A stretch of DNA of 64,000 nt from NCBI RefSeq assembly GCF_014635545.1, contig NZ_BMDA01000006.1:97629-161628 (forward strand). The letters are read 5' to 3'. Below the pieces are notes generated by a model that worked only from the letters and a program-made list of their open reading frames with translations, was not told the origin of the DNA and searched no databases. This document shows, piece by piece, positions 16,976 to 27,574 of this stretch; the stretch's first letter is position 1; the number at the start of each line of letters is the position of its first letter. This DNA comes from Acinetobacter courvalinii. GTDB taxonomy: Bacteria; Pseudomonadota; Gammaproteobacteria; Pseudomonadales; Moraxellaceae. A program made the translations under genes and the position numbers.

Positions 16976-17584
16976 TTAGCGTTTGATCACAATCGAATCA
17001 ATGCCACTATGTTGTAAGGTCTGTTGCGCTGCAAGTGCTGAGTCCTGGCTATCATAAGGGCCAGAGAACACACGATACCAGGTCTGACCATTTTCCACAC
17101 TTTTCACCACATCTGCAGACAAGCCATTCAGGATAATTTCGGCACGACGTGCATCGGCACTGTCAGGATCAGGATAGCTGCGAACTTGTAAAATATAAGT
17201 TGCGTGTGCTGGTGCAATCGGTTCAGTTGGGGTGAGGCCTGCTGGATCTTCTGCTGCTGGGGCTTCAGGTTTTGGCGATTCAATGATTACCACATTCCCT
17301 TGCTGTTTGGTCTCAGGGACTGCCTGTTCAGGAATTGGAGTCACTTGCTGTTGAGGCAGCAAATCATAGAAACGGTAATCTTTATTGGTGTTTTCTTCTT
17401 GGTAATGCTCGGAAGTGACCTGATTTTTGGTCGGGACAGGTTGCCAAGGCTGCCAAAGCATCAGCATCACAGCTACGCATAGGATCGCAAGAATAGCGAC
17501 AAGCATTCCTAACCACTTCGGAATGAGTGGTTTTTTAGGCTTGTTTGGTCGTTCAGATACACCACGTTGCGTTTTTCCAAACAC
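16976..17584 (-). CDS. SPOR-domain membrane protein
   Basis: A 202-residue bitopic protein with a basic cytoplasmic N-terminus (RPNKPKKPLIPK), one membrane helix (about residues 26-46), a proline- and glutamate-rich periplasmic linker, and a C-terminal SPOR domain (about 125-200) with TYILQVRSYPDPDSADARR and GQTWYRVFSGPYDSQDSAL. SPOR domains bind denuded septal peptidoglycan, so a role near the division site is likely, as in FtsN/DedD relatives. The start is GTG, preceded by AAGAGGAA. It lies downstream of argS on the same strand, as in many gammaproteobacteria. Confidence 0.9.
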   Translation of the reverse strand: MFGKTQRGVSERPNKPKKPLIPKWLGMLVAILAILCVAVMLMLWQPWQPVPTKNQVTSEHYQEENTNKDYRFYDLLPQQQVTPIPEQAVPETKQQGNVVIIESPKPEAPAAEDPAGLTPTEPIAPAHATYILQVRSYPDPDSADARRAEIILNGLSADVVKSVENGQTWYRVFSGPYDSQDSALAAQQTLQHSGIDSIVIKR

Positions 17585-17635
17585 CGGAAATTCCTCTTGA
17601 TCCTATTGATTTATTTGTAACTTGAGTTTACTTAA

Positions 17636-17671
17636 AAACAAAGCATTATGTTTAAAAATAATGCTTTGTTT
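17636..17671 (-). terminator. AT-rich hairpin between argS and the SPOR gene
   Basis: A perfect 14-bp stem AAACAAAGCATTAT (17636-17649) pairs with ATAATGCTTTGTTT (17658-17671) around an 8-nt loop. On the minus strand it is followed by a T-run, so it may terminate or attenuate readthrough from argS into the SPOR gene. Confidence 0.55.
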
Positions 17672-17798
17672 ACCATATTGTTTAACAACGATGGCTTAAG
17701 TTTACATGGCTTTAAGCTTGGCTTTGCTGATTACCGTTCGCCTCAGGTATAGCCTTCGGTTTTGCGGTATGAGCAGCAACGCTGCGTAAGAGTGTTGC

Positions 17799-19589
17799 TT
17801 ACATCGTCTCAGGAGCGGATACACCGAGCAATTCTAAGCCATTGCGTAATACTTGCTGTACGTTGATTGAAAGCAACAAACGCGCTTGTGTCAGTGCCAC
17901 ATCATCGCCCAATACTTTATGTTCATTGTACCAAGCATGGAACAGGGCAGCTAACTCTTTAAGATAGTTACCAATCTGATGCGGTTCGTAGGCATTGGCT
18001 GCACGTACCAGAATATCTGGATAAGCGGCAAGTTTAGACAAGATCTCGGTTTCAGCATCCAGCTCTAAACGGTTGGCATGTTCGCGTGCTGCGCTGAGGT
18101 CGAAATTAAGACCAGTCGTCGCTGCTTTTTCTAACATACGGCAAATACGTGCATGCGCATATTGGATGTAATACACCGCATTATCTTTGCTTTGTGAAAC
18201 GGCAAGGTCAAGGTCAAAGTCGATGTGCTGTTCAGATTTACGCATCACATAGTAGAAACGGGCAGCATCGTTACCCACTTCCTTGCGCAAGTCACGTAAA
18301 GTCACGAACTGACCTGAACGCGATGACATTTGCACCATCTCGCCACCACGCCATAAGCTGACGAACTGAACCAAAAGTACGGTGAGTTTCTTCGAGTCAT
18401 AACCCATGGCATCAATCGCCGCTTTGACACGTGAGATATAACCGTGATGGTCAGAACCCCAAATATCAATCAGGTCGGTATAGCCGCGTTGTAGTTTATT
18501 CAAGTGATAAGCAATGTCAGAAGCAAAGTAAGTGGTTTGACCATTACGACGTTTCACCACACGGTCTTTTTCGTCACCAAATTCAGTTGATTTAAACCAG
18601 ATGTTACCGTCCTTTTCATAGAGGTAGCCACGTTGGTCCAGAGTCTCAAGAGCTTCGTCAATTTTGTCGGTCAATGAATCTTCGCTGAACCATTTGTCAA
18701 AGGTGACACCAAAGTCAGCCAGGTCATCTTTAATATCATCCAGAATGGCATGTAAAGCCGCTTGATGGAACACGCGATAAGCTGCACCCAAGTGTTGTTG
18801 CGAGTTCGCAATCAAACCATCAATGTGCTTTTCTTTATCGCCTGAAAGCACAACTTTATTGCCTTCAGCATCAAGTTCTTCAGCATATTGCACATCTTCT
18901 GGTACATCTTTATAGATGTCGGCAACTGCGCGAACGTGTGCATCGCCATCTTTATCAATAATTTCCTGTGCGATTTCTTTAACGTAGTCGCCTTGATACG
19001 CATTCTTCGGGAAAACCAGTGTTTGCCCGGTCAATTCTAAATAACGTAAATAAGTTGAAGTCGCCAAGATATCCATCTGACGGCCAGCATCGTTGACATA
19101 GTATTCGCGGTCAACTTTTGCACCCGTTGCTTCGAGTAAGTTCGCAACGGTCATGCCATACGCTGCACCACGACCATGGCCGACATGCAGGCTAGAGGTC
19201 GGGTTTGCCGACACAAATTCGACCTGAATTTTTTTAGTCGCGTTGGCCTGACTACGACCGTAGGCATCTTTTTGTGCCTGAATTTGGTCGAGCACCGCAT
19301 AGCGCTGGTCTGCATTTAAAAAGAAGTTAATAAAACCCGGACCTGCAATTTCTGCTTTGGTAATGTCAGCCACTTCTGGTAGTGCTGCCAGAATTTTTTC
19401 AGCCAGATCACGTGGTTTCATGCCCGCGGCTTTAGAACCGATCATGGCAATATTTGAAGCAAAGTCTCCGTGACTTCGGTCTTTGGTACGGGTTAAATGG
19501 CTCGTGTTGGTCCAATCTGAAGGGAGTACACCTTGCTGTTGCAGGGTTTGTACCGCATGATCAAGAGCTGCTTGTATTGCCGTATTCAT
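17799..19589 (-). CDS. argS: arginyl-tRNA synthetase
   Basis: A 596-residue class I aminoacyl-tRNA synthetase. It has an N-terminal Add-1 domain (residues 1-110), the HIGH-type motif in SSLHVGHGRGAAYG (about 131-144), the catalytic Rossmann domain, a KMSK-equivalent loop degenerate as MSSRSG (as in many ArgRS), and the anticodon-binding DALR domain (about 470-596). Length and motifs are complete. A SPOR gene follows downstream. Confidence 0.98.
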   Translation of the reverse strand: MNTAIQAALDHAVQTLQQQGVLPSDWTNTSHLTRTKDRSHGDFASNIAMIGSKAAGMKPRDLAEKILAALPEVADITKAEIAGPGFINFFLNADQRYAVLDQIQAQKDAYGRSQANATKKIQVEFVSANPTSSLHVGHGRGAAYGMTVANLLEATGAKVDREYYVNDAGRQMDILATSTYLRYLELTGQTLVFPKNAYQGDYVKEIAQEIIDKDGDAHVRAVADIYKDVPEDVQYAEELDAEGNKVVLSGDKEKHIDGLIANSQQHLGAAYRVFHQAALHAILDDIKDDLADFGVTFDKWFSEDSLTDKIDEALETLDQRGYLYEKDGNIWFKSTEFGDEKDRVVKRRNGQTTYFASDIAYHLNKLQRGYTDLIDIWGSDHHGYISRVKAAIDAMGYDSKKLTVLLVQFVSLWRGGEMVQMSSRSGQFVTLRDLRKEVGNDAARFYYVMRKSEQHIDFDLDLAVSQSKDNAVYYIQYAHARICRMLEKAATTGLNFDLSAAREHANRLELDAETEILSKLAAYPDILVRAANAYEPHQIGNYLKELAALFHAWYNEHKVLGDDVALTQARLLLSINVQQVLRNGLELLGVSAPETM

Positions 19590-19724
19590 AGTTACCGAAA
19601 ATAAATGTCGCGGAAAAACGTCAAATATAGCAAACTTTGCAGGCTTAAGGGGAGAGTGATTTGGCTGGAATTCACATATTCCGGTAAATCTTTTGTCAGT
19701 TCTTGTTTTTGTCGTTACAGGGTG

Positions 19725-19753
19725 GATGCTATATTATTGAATAACATAGCATC
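19725..19753. terminator. hairpin between argS and the Dyp peroxidase gene
   Basis: GATGCTAT (19725-19732) pairs with ATAGCATC (19746-19753), with further partial pairing inside. A T-run follows on the plus strand, while the peroxidase gene ends just beyond it on the minus strand. Its direction of action is uncertain. Confidence 0.4.
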
Positions 19754-19763
19754 TTTCGATTTT

Positions 19764-20684
19764 TTAATCTGCTAAAATCTGTTCCAGCAATTCATCGCTT
19801 GGCGCAAAATAATAAGCGCCGTCGATTGCAGTGGTGAAATGCAATAAACGGTCATGAATGCCATCTCCAGCTGTTCCAAACATGCGTTTCAGCATTTCAT
19901 CAATAATACTTAAATTATTGGTATACGCCACAAAGAAAAGCCCCTGTTCACCCTTGCCATCGCCATAAGGCAGGCTGTGACGCAAGATTTCCATTTCTTC
20001 GCCTTCATCATCTTCCACCACGGTGCGCGCGACATGGGAGTTTTCCGGTTTGATGTCATCATCGAGTTCAATCGATTCCAGTTTGGTACGACCAAATACA
20101 TGTTCCTGTGCATCGACTTTGAGCTGGCGCCATTTGACCAGATCATGGGTATAACGCTGGGCAAAGATAAAGCTGCCATCTGCAAATGCACCCGCTTCTT
20201 CAGGCAGTAAAGCCGCTTCAGCACGATCGTCAGGGAATTGTGGATTCTCTGTTCCATCAATAAAGCCGGTCATGTCGCGACCGTCAAAGAAACGGAAGCA
20301 GGCACGCTCATCAAGTACCTCAACTTTATCCTGAATGCCGGTAAAGAAGGCCTGGCTCATGGCAAAGCAGATATCTGCACGGGCGCTGGCAATATGGATA
20401 AAGACATCAGCAGGCACCACTGGCAAGTTAAATGCGCCACTTTGTGGGTCAAGTTGTTTAAAACCTGCAGGTGTTTGCGGGTAGAGTCGAGCCCAAAGTT
20501 CAGGACCAAATGCGATGGCTGTTTTAATCTGGTCATTCGGATGTTGCGTGATTAAACGGTCACGCGTAGACAGTAGCGCTTCAATCTGTTGTTTTAATTC
20601 GGCAATGGTGAGGTCTTTTAAGCGTAAAACAATAAAGCGTGCATGATCAGAAGGTAATGGAAGAATGACAGATTGCGCAGTCAT
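19764..20684 (-). CDS. Dyp-type heme peroxidase
   Basis: A 306-residue dye-decolourising peroxidase. The diagnostic GXXDG motif is in GFIDGTENPQ with the catalytic Asp. The proximal-heme and distal-Arg segments are in SHVARTVVED and EILRHSLPYGD. Bacterial Dyp enzymes use hydrogen peroxide to oxidise dyes and phenolics. There is no signal peptide and no encapsulin gene nearby, so it is probably cytoplasmic. The true start is ATG 20684, with CTAAGGAGATTTTA upstream; a longer frame to 20753 lacks support. Confidence 0.93.
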   Translation of the reverse strand: MTAQSVILPLPSDHARFIVLRLKDLTIAELKQQIEALLSTRDRLITQHPNDQIKTAIAFGPELWARLYPQTPAGFKQLDPQSGAFNLPVVPADVFIHIASARADICFAMSQAFFTGIQDKVEVLDERACFRFFDGRDMTGFIDGTENPQFPDDRAEAALLPEEAGAFADGSFIFAQRYTHDLVKWRQLKVDAQEHVFGRTKLESIELDDDIKPENSHVARTVVEDDEGEEMEILRHSLPYGDGKGEQGLFFVAYTNNLSIIDEMLKRMFGTAGDGIHDRLLHFTTAIDGAYYFAPSDELLEQILAD

Positions 20685-20838
20685 TAAAATCTCCTTAGCT
20701 TTTAAGGGATAAAAAGAATAATTGTGCCTGATGTCGCTGCAGCTGAGTAGCATATTTGTGCAATTTTATTGCCTGTAATGTCATCCAGTCTTGCTTTAAA
20801 TCGATATAATTTAGTTTTTATGAGTTGATAACATTGTT

Positions 20839-21462
20839 ATGTCTGTGCAGGTCTGGTTTGCTTTTATGTTGGCGTGCTGGGTGATTAGCATTTCACCGGG
20901 CGCAGGTGCCATCGCTTCCATGTCGAGTGGTCTCAATTATGGCTTTCGGCATGGCTACTGGAATGCAATGGGTTTACAAGTGGCATTGATTGTTCAATTC
21001 ATGATTGTGGCAGCAGGGGTGGGGGTGCTGTTTGCAACCACACCTTGGGCGTTTCAGGCGGTAAAATGGTTTGGCGTGGCTTATCTGGTCTATCTGGCAT
21101 ATAAACAGTGGACTGCACCGATTCAAACCATTGAGATTGAGCAGGAACAATATCAATCCGCTTTCGCCTTAATCATGAAAGGTTTTGTGGTGAACATGAG
21201 TAACCCGAAAGCGATTGTGTTTTTGCTTGCGGTGTTGCCACAGTTTCTGGATTTGAGCCGACCGCAATGGTTACAGTACCTGATCATGGCCATTACCATG
21301 GTGAGTATCGACCTGATTGTGATGGCGGGTTATACCGGGCTGGCATCCAAAGTTCTCAGATTGCTGCGCTCACCAACACAACAAAAGTATTTAAATCGTG
21401 GGTTTGCCGTGATGTTTAGTGGTGCAGCACTTCTATTAAGTGCGATCCAACAATCAGGTTAA
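20839..21462 (+). CDS. LysE/RhtB family amino-acid exporter
   Basis: A 207-residue membrane protein with six helices. The canonical start WVISISPGAGAIASMSSGL (about residues 14-32) and the central GFVVNMSNPKAIVFLLAVLPQF are typical of the RhtB group that exports homoserine, threonine, leucine or related solutes. The substrate is unknown. It is divergent from the Dyp peroxidase gene and convergent with znuB, and ends at a compact hairpin. Confidence 0.92.
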   Translation: MSVQVWFAFMLACWVISISPGAGAIASMSSGLNYGFRHGYWNAMGLQVALIVQFMIVAAGVGVLFATTPWAFQAVKWFGVAYLVYLAYKQWTAPIQTIEIEQEQYQSAFALIMKGFVVNMSNPKAIVFLLAVLPQFLDLSRPQWLQYLIMAITMVSIDLIVMAGYTGLASKVLRLLRSPTQQKYLNRGFAVMFSGAALLLSAIQQSG

Positions 21463-21480
21463 CAGCCTGATTAGGCTGTT
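21461..21480. terminator. hairpin between the LysE-type exporter gene and znuB
   Basis: AACAGCCT (21461-21468), loop GATT, AGGCTGTT (21473-21480). It overlaps the ends of both convergent genes and could terminate either. Confidence 0.6.
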
Positions 21481-22280
21481 TGAGTCTGGCTTTTGAGTTT
21501 TTGCACAATGAAAATCGCGGCAAAGCACAACGACATACATAGCACAATGCTTAAGCCAGTGGAAATATTCAGGGCTGCACTCGACCATAGACCGACGGTC
21601 ACGCCGACCTGAGCCATTATAAAGGCCCAGATCACCATTTGTTTTGGAGAATGGGCCAGCAGGCGAGCGCTTAATGCTGGAATCACCAATAAGGCACCCA
21701 TCAATAAGGAGCCCACTGCACGTAACGCCAGTACTGTAAATAATGCCAGTAATAACATAAAGATCAGGCGCTGCCAGTTGGCACTGACGCCTTCACTCAT
21801 GGCAATATCGGGATCAATCGCAATCTGGATCTGCGCTGACCATGAACGGTACAGCACGACCAATGCAGCTGCAATGACCACAGCGAATATCGGCAAGTCA
21901 GCCCATTCGATACTGAGCAGATCGCCAAATAAATAGCTCAGTAACTCTGGGCGCAAGCTTGGCACCTGCTGGATCAACAGCAGGCCAGAACAGAGTAGGG
22001 TGGCAGAGCTTAAAGCCAGCAGTGCGTCATTGGGCAGGCGCGAGTCATGCAATACCCATAAAATCGCCACCAATAAGCCTGCTAGAAAGGCCACACCGAG
22101 CCACAATGGTAAATTCAAGATGCCCGCAATCGCGACCCCAAGCAGGGTGCCATGGGCCATGGTATCGGCAAAGAACGACATTCTGCGCCACAGCATCAGG
22201 CAGCCGAGTGGCGCGGTCAGGAACACCAGCAATGACCCCATGATCCAGGCGGGTAACAGGAGTTGTAACCATTCCATCAT
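21471..22280 (-). CDS. znuB: zinc ABC transporter permease ZnuB
   Basis: A 269-residue ABC-3 family inner-membrane permease with about eight helices and the family segment LGCLMLWRRMSFFADTMAHG (about residues 25-44) that forms the coupling region. Genes for ZnuC lie 4 bp upstream and Zur just before it, so the operon is zur-znuC-znuB. ZnuA is divergently encoded. Together they import zinc from the periplasm at the expense of ATP. Confidence 0.95.
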   Translation of the reverse strand: MMEWLQLLLPAWIMGSLLVFLTAPLGCLMLWRRMSFFADTMAHGTLLGVAIAGILNLPLWLGVAFLAGLLVAILWVLHDSRLPNDALLALSSATLLCSGLLLIQQVPSLRPELLSYLFGDLLSIEWADLPIFAVVIAAALVVLYRSWSAQIQIAIDPDIAMSEGVSANWQRLIFMLLLALFTVLALRAVGSLLMGALLVIPALSARLLAHSPKQMVIWAFIMAQVGVTVGLWSSAALNISTGLSIVLCMSLCFAAIFIVQKLKSQTQTA

Positions 22281-22283
22281 GGC

Positions 22284-23072
22284 TTAGACCTTTGGCTCAG
22301 GGTGAATATGGGGGCGTGGATCATGTGAGCAGGGCTCGGCATGATCGCTGTGTCCGCAGTGATTGTGATGATGCTGATAGAACATCCGTTGGGTGCCAAA
22401 AATGGCCTGATACTCGGGATGTTGCTGAATGCTTTCAGGTAAACCGCTACAGCAAATATGTTTATTCAGGCAGACTACACGATGGGTACCTTGCATGACC
22501 CACTGTAAATCATGCGACACCATCAAGACGGCACAGCCATAGCGTTCTGGCAGGCTGCGTACATATTCGTAGAGTTCTGCTTCGGACTGGATATCCAGAC
22601 CTTGCATCGGTTCATCCAGTACCAGAATGTCAGGCTGGCGTAATAGCGCCCGTGCCAGTAAAACCCGTTGTCGTTCACCACCAGAAAGCTGCTGTACCTT
22701 GGAGGACTGTAATTTTAGGATACCCGTATCACGAATAATTTCTGCACGTAAACCTGCTTCGCAAATTTCCAGATCCAGTAAGTCCTGTACCCGTAAAGGC
22801 AGGCTGGCAGAAGGATTAAACTTTTGCGGAACGTAAGCCAGCTTTAATTTCTTTGAAAAATGCACCTTGCCTTTGGTCGGCGACATGATCCCGAGCAGCA
22901 CTTTAATTAAAGTTGATTTACCTGCGCCATTGGGACCAATCAGCGTCACAATTTCTTTTGGATGCAGTGAAAAATCGACATTTCTTAAAATATCCCGTTC
23001 ATCACGTTGAACCGAGATACCCTCCAGTTGAATAAGTGGAGTGCTTACTGAAGTGTGCTGCACTGATGACAT
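22284..23072 (-). CDS. znuC: zinc ABC transporter ATPase ZnuC
   Basis: A 262-residue ABC ATPase with Walker A GPNGAGKST (about residues 46-54), signature LSGGERQRVLLARAL, Walker B ILVLDEPMQGLD and switch His in VSHDLQWV. The histidine-rich tail QHHHNHCGHSDHAEP is typical of ZnuC and may sense or hold zinc. The N-terminal codons overlap the zur 3' end by 28 bp, which implies translational coupling, or that a slightly later start is used. Confidence 0.95.
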   Translation of the reverse strand: MSSVQHTSVSTPLIQLEGISVQRDERDILRNVDFSLHPKEIVTLIGPNGAGKSTLIKVLLGIMSPTKGKVHFSKKLKLAYVPQKFNPSASLPLRVQDLLDLEICEAGLRAEIIRDTGILKLQSSKVQQLSGGERQRVLLARALLRQPDILVLDEPMQGLDIQSEAELYEYVRSLPERYGCAVLMVSHDLQWVMQGTHRVVCLNKHICCSGLPESIQQHPEYQAIFGTQRMFYQHHHNHCGHSDHAEPCSHDPRPHIHPEPKV

Positions 23073-23542
23073 TTTCCAGAAATTTCAATAATGCTATGTT
23101 GAGCAGAAAACTGGTCTGAGGCAGCAAGTTGGTCCAGTTGTTGAATCAGTCCCTGTGCAGAAGCTTCTTTAACAGAATGGCATTCGGTGCAAATCAGAAA
23201 GGCAGCCTGGTGTCCTTCTCGCGGATGACAACAGGGAATATAGGCATTAATAGAGGTCAAACGGTGAATTAGACCTTTTTCCAATAAGAAGTCTAAAGTG
23301 CGGTACACCGTTGGTGGTGCAGCAGGGCGGTCGGCCTGACCTTTTATCTTGGCCAATAAGTCATAGGCACCCATTGGTGCAGAGGCATTCAAAATGAGTT
23401 CAAGCACTTCTTTACGCAAAGGTGTCAGGCGTGCGCCAACCGCAGTACATAAAATCTCTGCTTCAGCAAGTCGCGCTTTAATATCGTGATGACCGTGCAC
23501 ACCATGTAAAGCATTGTCATGTTCGTGTGAACAAGAACTCAT
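23045..23542 (-). CDS. zur: zinc uptake regulator Zur (Fur family)
   Basis: A 165-residue Fur-family repressor. It starts with a histidine-rich stretch (SCSHEHDNALHGVHGHH). It has the winged helix APPTVYRTLDFLLEKGLIHRL, and a structural zinc site formed by ICTEC and GKCHQC. Co-transcription with znuCB and Zur-box-like palindromes upstream identify it as Zur rather than Fur. With zinc bound it would repress zur-znuCB and znuA. Confidence 0.93.
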   Translation of the reverse strand: MSSCSHEHDNALHGVHGHHDIKARLAEAEILCTAVGARLTPLRKEVLELILNASAPMGAYDLLAKIKGQADRPAAPPTVYRTLDFLLEKGLIHRLTSINAYIPCCHPREGHQAAFLICTECHSVKEASAQGLIQQLDQLAASDQFSAQHSIIEISGKCHQCSTLQ

Positions 23543-23619
23543 AGATTGACCTCATTATTTTTGTAGAGCCTATTGATTCTTCACTGGCACCTAATGGCTC
23601 GCTGATGTCACAATAGCCC

Positions 23620-23632
23620 TGTTATCATAACA
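23620..23632. promoter_or_regulatory. Zur-box-like palindrome, zur side
   Basis: TGTTATCATAACA is a perfect palindrome with a central base. It matches the arms of the Zur consensus TGTTATA-N-TATAACA, shortened by one base per arm. It is 78 bp upstream of the zur start. Confidence 0.65.
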
Positions 23633-23720
23633 TGCAATTTAGGATAACTATCTATATAAGTGAAAGGCACGACGGATCGTGCGGCAAATCTGAAAATAGA
23701 CATAGGTATTTTACAACTTT

Positions 23721-23735
23721 TGTTATATTATAACA
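23721..23735. promoter_or_regulatory. Zur box, znuA side
   Basis: TGTTATATTATAACA is a perfect 15-bp palindrome identical in layout to the gammaproteobacterial Zur consensus. It is 27 bp upstream of the znuA ATG, overlapping the expected promoter. Confidence 0.8.
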
Positions 23736-23762
23736 TGCTTCGCCAAACTGAGTAATCTTGTG

Positions 23763-24602
23763 ATGTCCCGCCTAATCGTTCTCGTCTTGTTTTCAATGTT
23801 AAGCACATGGGGCTGGACACAAAGCTTGGTGGTTTCAACACATCCCATTTACCTGATTGCAAAAGAAGTCACAGAAGGGGTAGAAGAGCCGGTTCTTCTG
23901 CTAAAAGACCAAAGTGGTCACGATGTACAACTGACCCCGGCGCACCGTAAAGCAATTCAGGATGCCTCTTTGGTGATCTGGCTTGGCAAGTCGCACGAAG
24001 CGCCACTGGAAAAGATGTTGAGTCACAACCGTAAGGCGATTGCCTTGCTGGACTCGGGGATCTTGACAGTGTTGCCGCAACGTAACCTGCGTGGCGCATC
24101 ATTGGCCAATACCGTAGATAGCCATGTCTGGTTAGAACCGAATAATGCAGTGCGGATTGCTTTCTTTATCGCGACCTTGCGTTCACAGCAAAATCCGGAA
24201 AATAAAGCCAGATATATGGCCAATGCCAAAGCATTCTCACAGCAGATGTTGCAGGCATCACAACAATATGAAAGCTCAAGCAAGGCCAAAAGCTACTGGT
24301 CTTATCATGATGCCTATCAATATCTGGAAAGAGCGTTAAATCTGAAATTTGCAGGGGCTTTGACCGATGATCCGCATATTGCACCGACCGCAGCGCAAAT
24401 TAAGTACTTAAGAGACAATCGTCCGCAGAATAAAATGTGCTTATTGGCCGAAACGACAGCAAGTTCGAGTCAGTACCAAAAAATGAACCCGGTAGTTTTC
24501 CAGTCCGTGGATGAAAGCATGCGCGGTGAGGACAATTTTGTAACAGCGTGGAAAAAATTGGCTTCAAAAACCGATAAATGCGTAATAAGTGCACAAAATT
24601 GA
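23763..24602 (+). CDS. znuA: zinc ABC transporter substrate-binding protein ZnuA
   Basis: A roughly 279-residue periplasmic cluster A-I binding protein with a signal peptide (about residues 1-19, ending near WTQ). Probable zinc ligands are in STHPIYL, DSHVWLEP and YHDAYQYL, with a DDPHIAPT loop near the C-terminal lobe. The long acidic histidine-rich loop of many ZnuA proteins is missing or very short. The ATG at 23763 follows an in-frame GTG at 23760. It is divergent from zur-znuCB across two Zur-box-like sites. Confidence 0.92.
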   Translation: MSRLIVLVLFSMLSTWGWTQSLVVSTHPIYLIAKEVTEGVEEPVLLLKDQSGHDVQLTPAHRKAIQDASLVIWLGKSHEAPLEKMLSHNRKAIALLDSGILTVLPQRNLRGASLANTVDSHVWLEPNNAVRIAFFIATLRSQQNPENKARYMANAKAFSQQMLQASQQYESSSKAKSYWSYHDAYQYLERALNLKFAGALTDDPHIAPTAAQIKYLRDNRPQNKMCLLAETTASSSQYQKMNPVVFQSVDESMRGEDNFVTAWKKLASKTDKCVISAQN

Positions 24603-24679
24603 TGAAAAAAATAAAAATCAATTGACTCTAGCGTCAAAAAATATGGTAACGAAAAAACCAGACTTAAGTCGAGAAAAGA

Positions 24680-24708
24680 TTGCATGTTCAGGGGTGTAAC
24701 TCTATAAT
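24680..24708 (+). promoter_or_regulatory. sigma70 promoter of the atp operon
   Basis: TTGCAT (24680-24685), a 17-bp spacer and a consensus TATAAT (24703-24708) lie 65 bp upstream of atpI. Confidence 0.8.
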
Positions 24709-24772
24709 GCCTGCGATTCGAAACGATCATGATTAAAACTTGTCAAGCAGTTCTGCTGTAAGTGGGTAAAAA

Positions 24773-25171
24773 ATGAGCCAAACTAGTCGCATGATTGACC
24801 GACGATTAGCAAAAGCTTTGGTCTTCTTACAAGCATGTATGATTCCCGTTGCCGCTTTGCTGGCATGGGCAATGAAAGACACAACTGCTGCTTTGAGTGC
24901 TGCGCTTGGGGCTTTGGTATGTTGGTTGGCACATTGTTATTTTGCTTGGCAGTCGTTTAGAACGGCAGGCGCAAGAGCATCAAAACAAGTCATGCTGAAT
25001 ATGTACCGAGGGATGCTCGGTAAGTTTGCGATTGTGATCGTGGGTTTTATATTAATTTTGAGCAATGTTAAACCGCTGTCACCGGTTGCATTGTTTTGTG
25101 GATTTATTCTCGTACAAGCGATGTCGTGGGTCGCGCCATTTTGGGTGGCGCGTCTACAAAAGCGAGTGTAA
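24773..25171 (+). CDS. atpI: ATP synthase subunit I
   Basis: A 132-residue hydrophobic protein with four membrane helices, first gene of the atp operon. AtpI assists assembly of the c-ring. The DRRLAKALVFLQA start, a GALVCWLAHCYFAWQSF helix and the position before atpB support the call. The sequence is otherwise weakly conserved across bacteria. Confidence 0.92.
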   Translation: MSQTSRMIDRRLAKALVFLQACMIPVAALLAWAMKDTTAALSAALGALVCWLAHCYFAWQSFRTAGARASKQVMLNMYRGMLGKFAIVIVGFILILSNVKPLSPVALFCGFILVQAMSWVAPFWVARLQKRV

Positions 25172-25267
25172 GACACATTTTAAGATTTTTGGAAGTAGAA
25201 GCGGAATCATTGCCATCCGCACGATTCGTTTCTCTTCTTTTTAATGATTGACATTGACCAGGTGTGA

Positions 25268-26146
<879 letters not shown>

Positions 26147-26195
26147 TGGTATTGCCTAACTGTCACCTGATGGTTGGGCTTAAATTTTAGTTTAA

Positions 26196-26474
<279 letters not shown>

Positions 26475-26513
26475 TAGCTTAATTCCTAAATCCACATATT
26501 GAGGAATAGCGAA

Positions 26514-26984
26514 ATGAATATCAACCTCACATTGATTGGCCAAGCGATTGCATTTGCGTTCTTTGTCGCATTCTGCATGAAGTTTGTTTGGCCACCACTA
26601 ATCAATGCGATTAGTGAGCGTCAGCGTAAAATCGCTGATGGCTTAAATGCTGCTGAAAAAGCTAAAGCTGACCTTGCTGATGCGCAAGCACAAGTTAAGG
26701 CAGAGTTAGACGCAGCAAAAGCACAAGCGGCTCAATTGATCGAACAAGCGAACCGTCGTGCAGCACAATTGATCGAAGAAGCGCGTACCCAGGCATCTGC
26801 TGAAGGTGAGCGTATCCGTCAACAGGCGAAAGAAACTGTTGATCAGGACATCAATTCTGCTCGCGAAGAATTACGTCAACAAGTTGCTGCTTTGGCAGTT
26901 GCTGGCGCAGAAAAAATTCTGAACCAACAAGTTGACGCAGAAGCTCATAATGCCATGCTGAATCAGCTGGCTGCTAAACTTTAA
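26514..26984 (+). CDS. atpF: ATP synthase F0 subunit b
   Basis: A 156-residue peripheral-stalk subunit: one N-terminal membrane helix (about residues 5-25), then a long charged coiled coil rich in Ala, Glu, Gln and Lys. The ATG at 26514 is preceded by TTGAGGAATAGCG; the in-frame TTG in that sequence is not a plausible start. It ends 11 bp before atpH. Confidence 0.97.
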   Translation: MNINLTLIGQAIAFAFFVAFCMKFVWPPLINAISERQRKIADGLNAAEKAKADLADAQAQVKAELDAAKAQAAQLIEQANRRAAQLIEEARTQASAEGERIRQQAKETVDQDINSAREELRQQVAALAVAGAEKILNQQVDAEAHNAMLNQLAAKL

Positions 26985-26995
26985 GCGAGGCGAAT

Positions 26996-27532
26996 ATGGC
27001 TGAACTCTTGACGTTAGCACGCCCGTACGCCAAAGCAGCATTTGCTTATGCATCTGAGCAGAATGCAACTGACGCTTGGTCAAATGCGTTACAACTGCTC
27101 GGTGCTGCGGTGCAAGACGAAGCATTTTCCGCTTATTTAAATCGCCCTGAGCTGACTCCTGCGGAACAAGTAGGTCTTTTTGCAAAGGTTTTAGGTGAAG
27201 ATCAATCACAATCAGTGTCTAACTTTTTGACATTGCTTGCGGATAACGATCGTTTGGTTTTATTGCCTGAAATCGCTGCAGAATACGAATTACTTAAATC
27301 GCAGAACAACAACACATTGGAAGTAGAGATTGAATCTGCTTTCCCAATGGATGCGACACAAGAGCACATTTTGGCTCATGCGCTTGAAAAACGTTTTAAC
27401 AGAACCGTTCAGGTCACTGTTAACGTTAATCCGGCGCTCATCGCAGGTGTTGTGATTCGTGCAGGCGACCAAGTGATAGATGACTCTGCGCTTAACAAGC
27501 TTGAAAAAATGCGGACTCGTCTTCTTGCCTAA
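26996..27532 (+). CDS. atpH: ATP synthase F1 subunit delta
   Basis: A 178-residue OSCP/delta subunit linking the peripheral stalk to the top of F1. Seen are the N-terminal helical domain starting [12 protein letters not shown] and the C-terminal signature [20 protein letters not shown]. It has AGCGAGGCGAAT as ribosome site. Confidence 0.97.
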   Translation: MAELLTLARPYAKAAFAYASEQNATDAWSNALQLLGAAVQDEAFSAYLNRPELTPAEQVGLFAKVLGEDQSQSVSNFLTLLADNDRLVLLPEIAAEYELLKSQNNNTLEVEIESAFPMDATQEHILAHALEKRFNRTVQVTVNVNPALIAGVVIRAGDQVIDDSALNKLEKMRTRLLA

Positions 27533-27574
27533 CAGCAAAAAGACTGAACTTAAAAAAGATTGAGGAATAGCGCA

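Noticed and set aside
17799-19589. argS lacking a KMSK motif
   Set aside because: The loop is MSSRSG. Many bacterial arginyl-tRNA synthetases lack a canonical KMSK, so this is not a defect.
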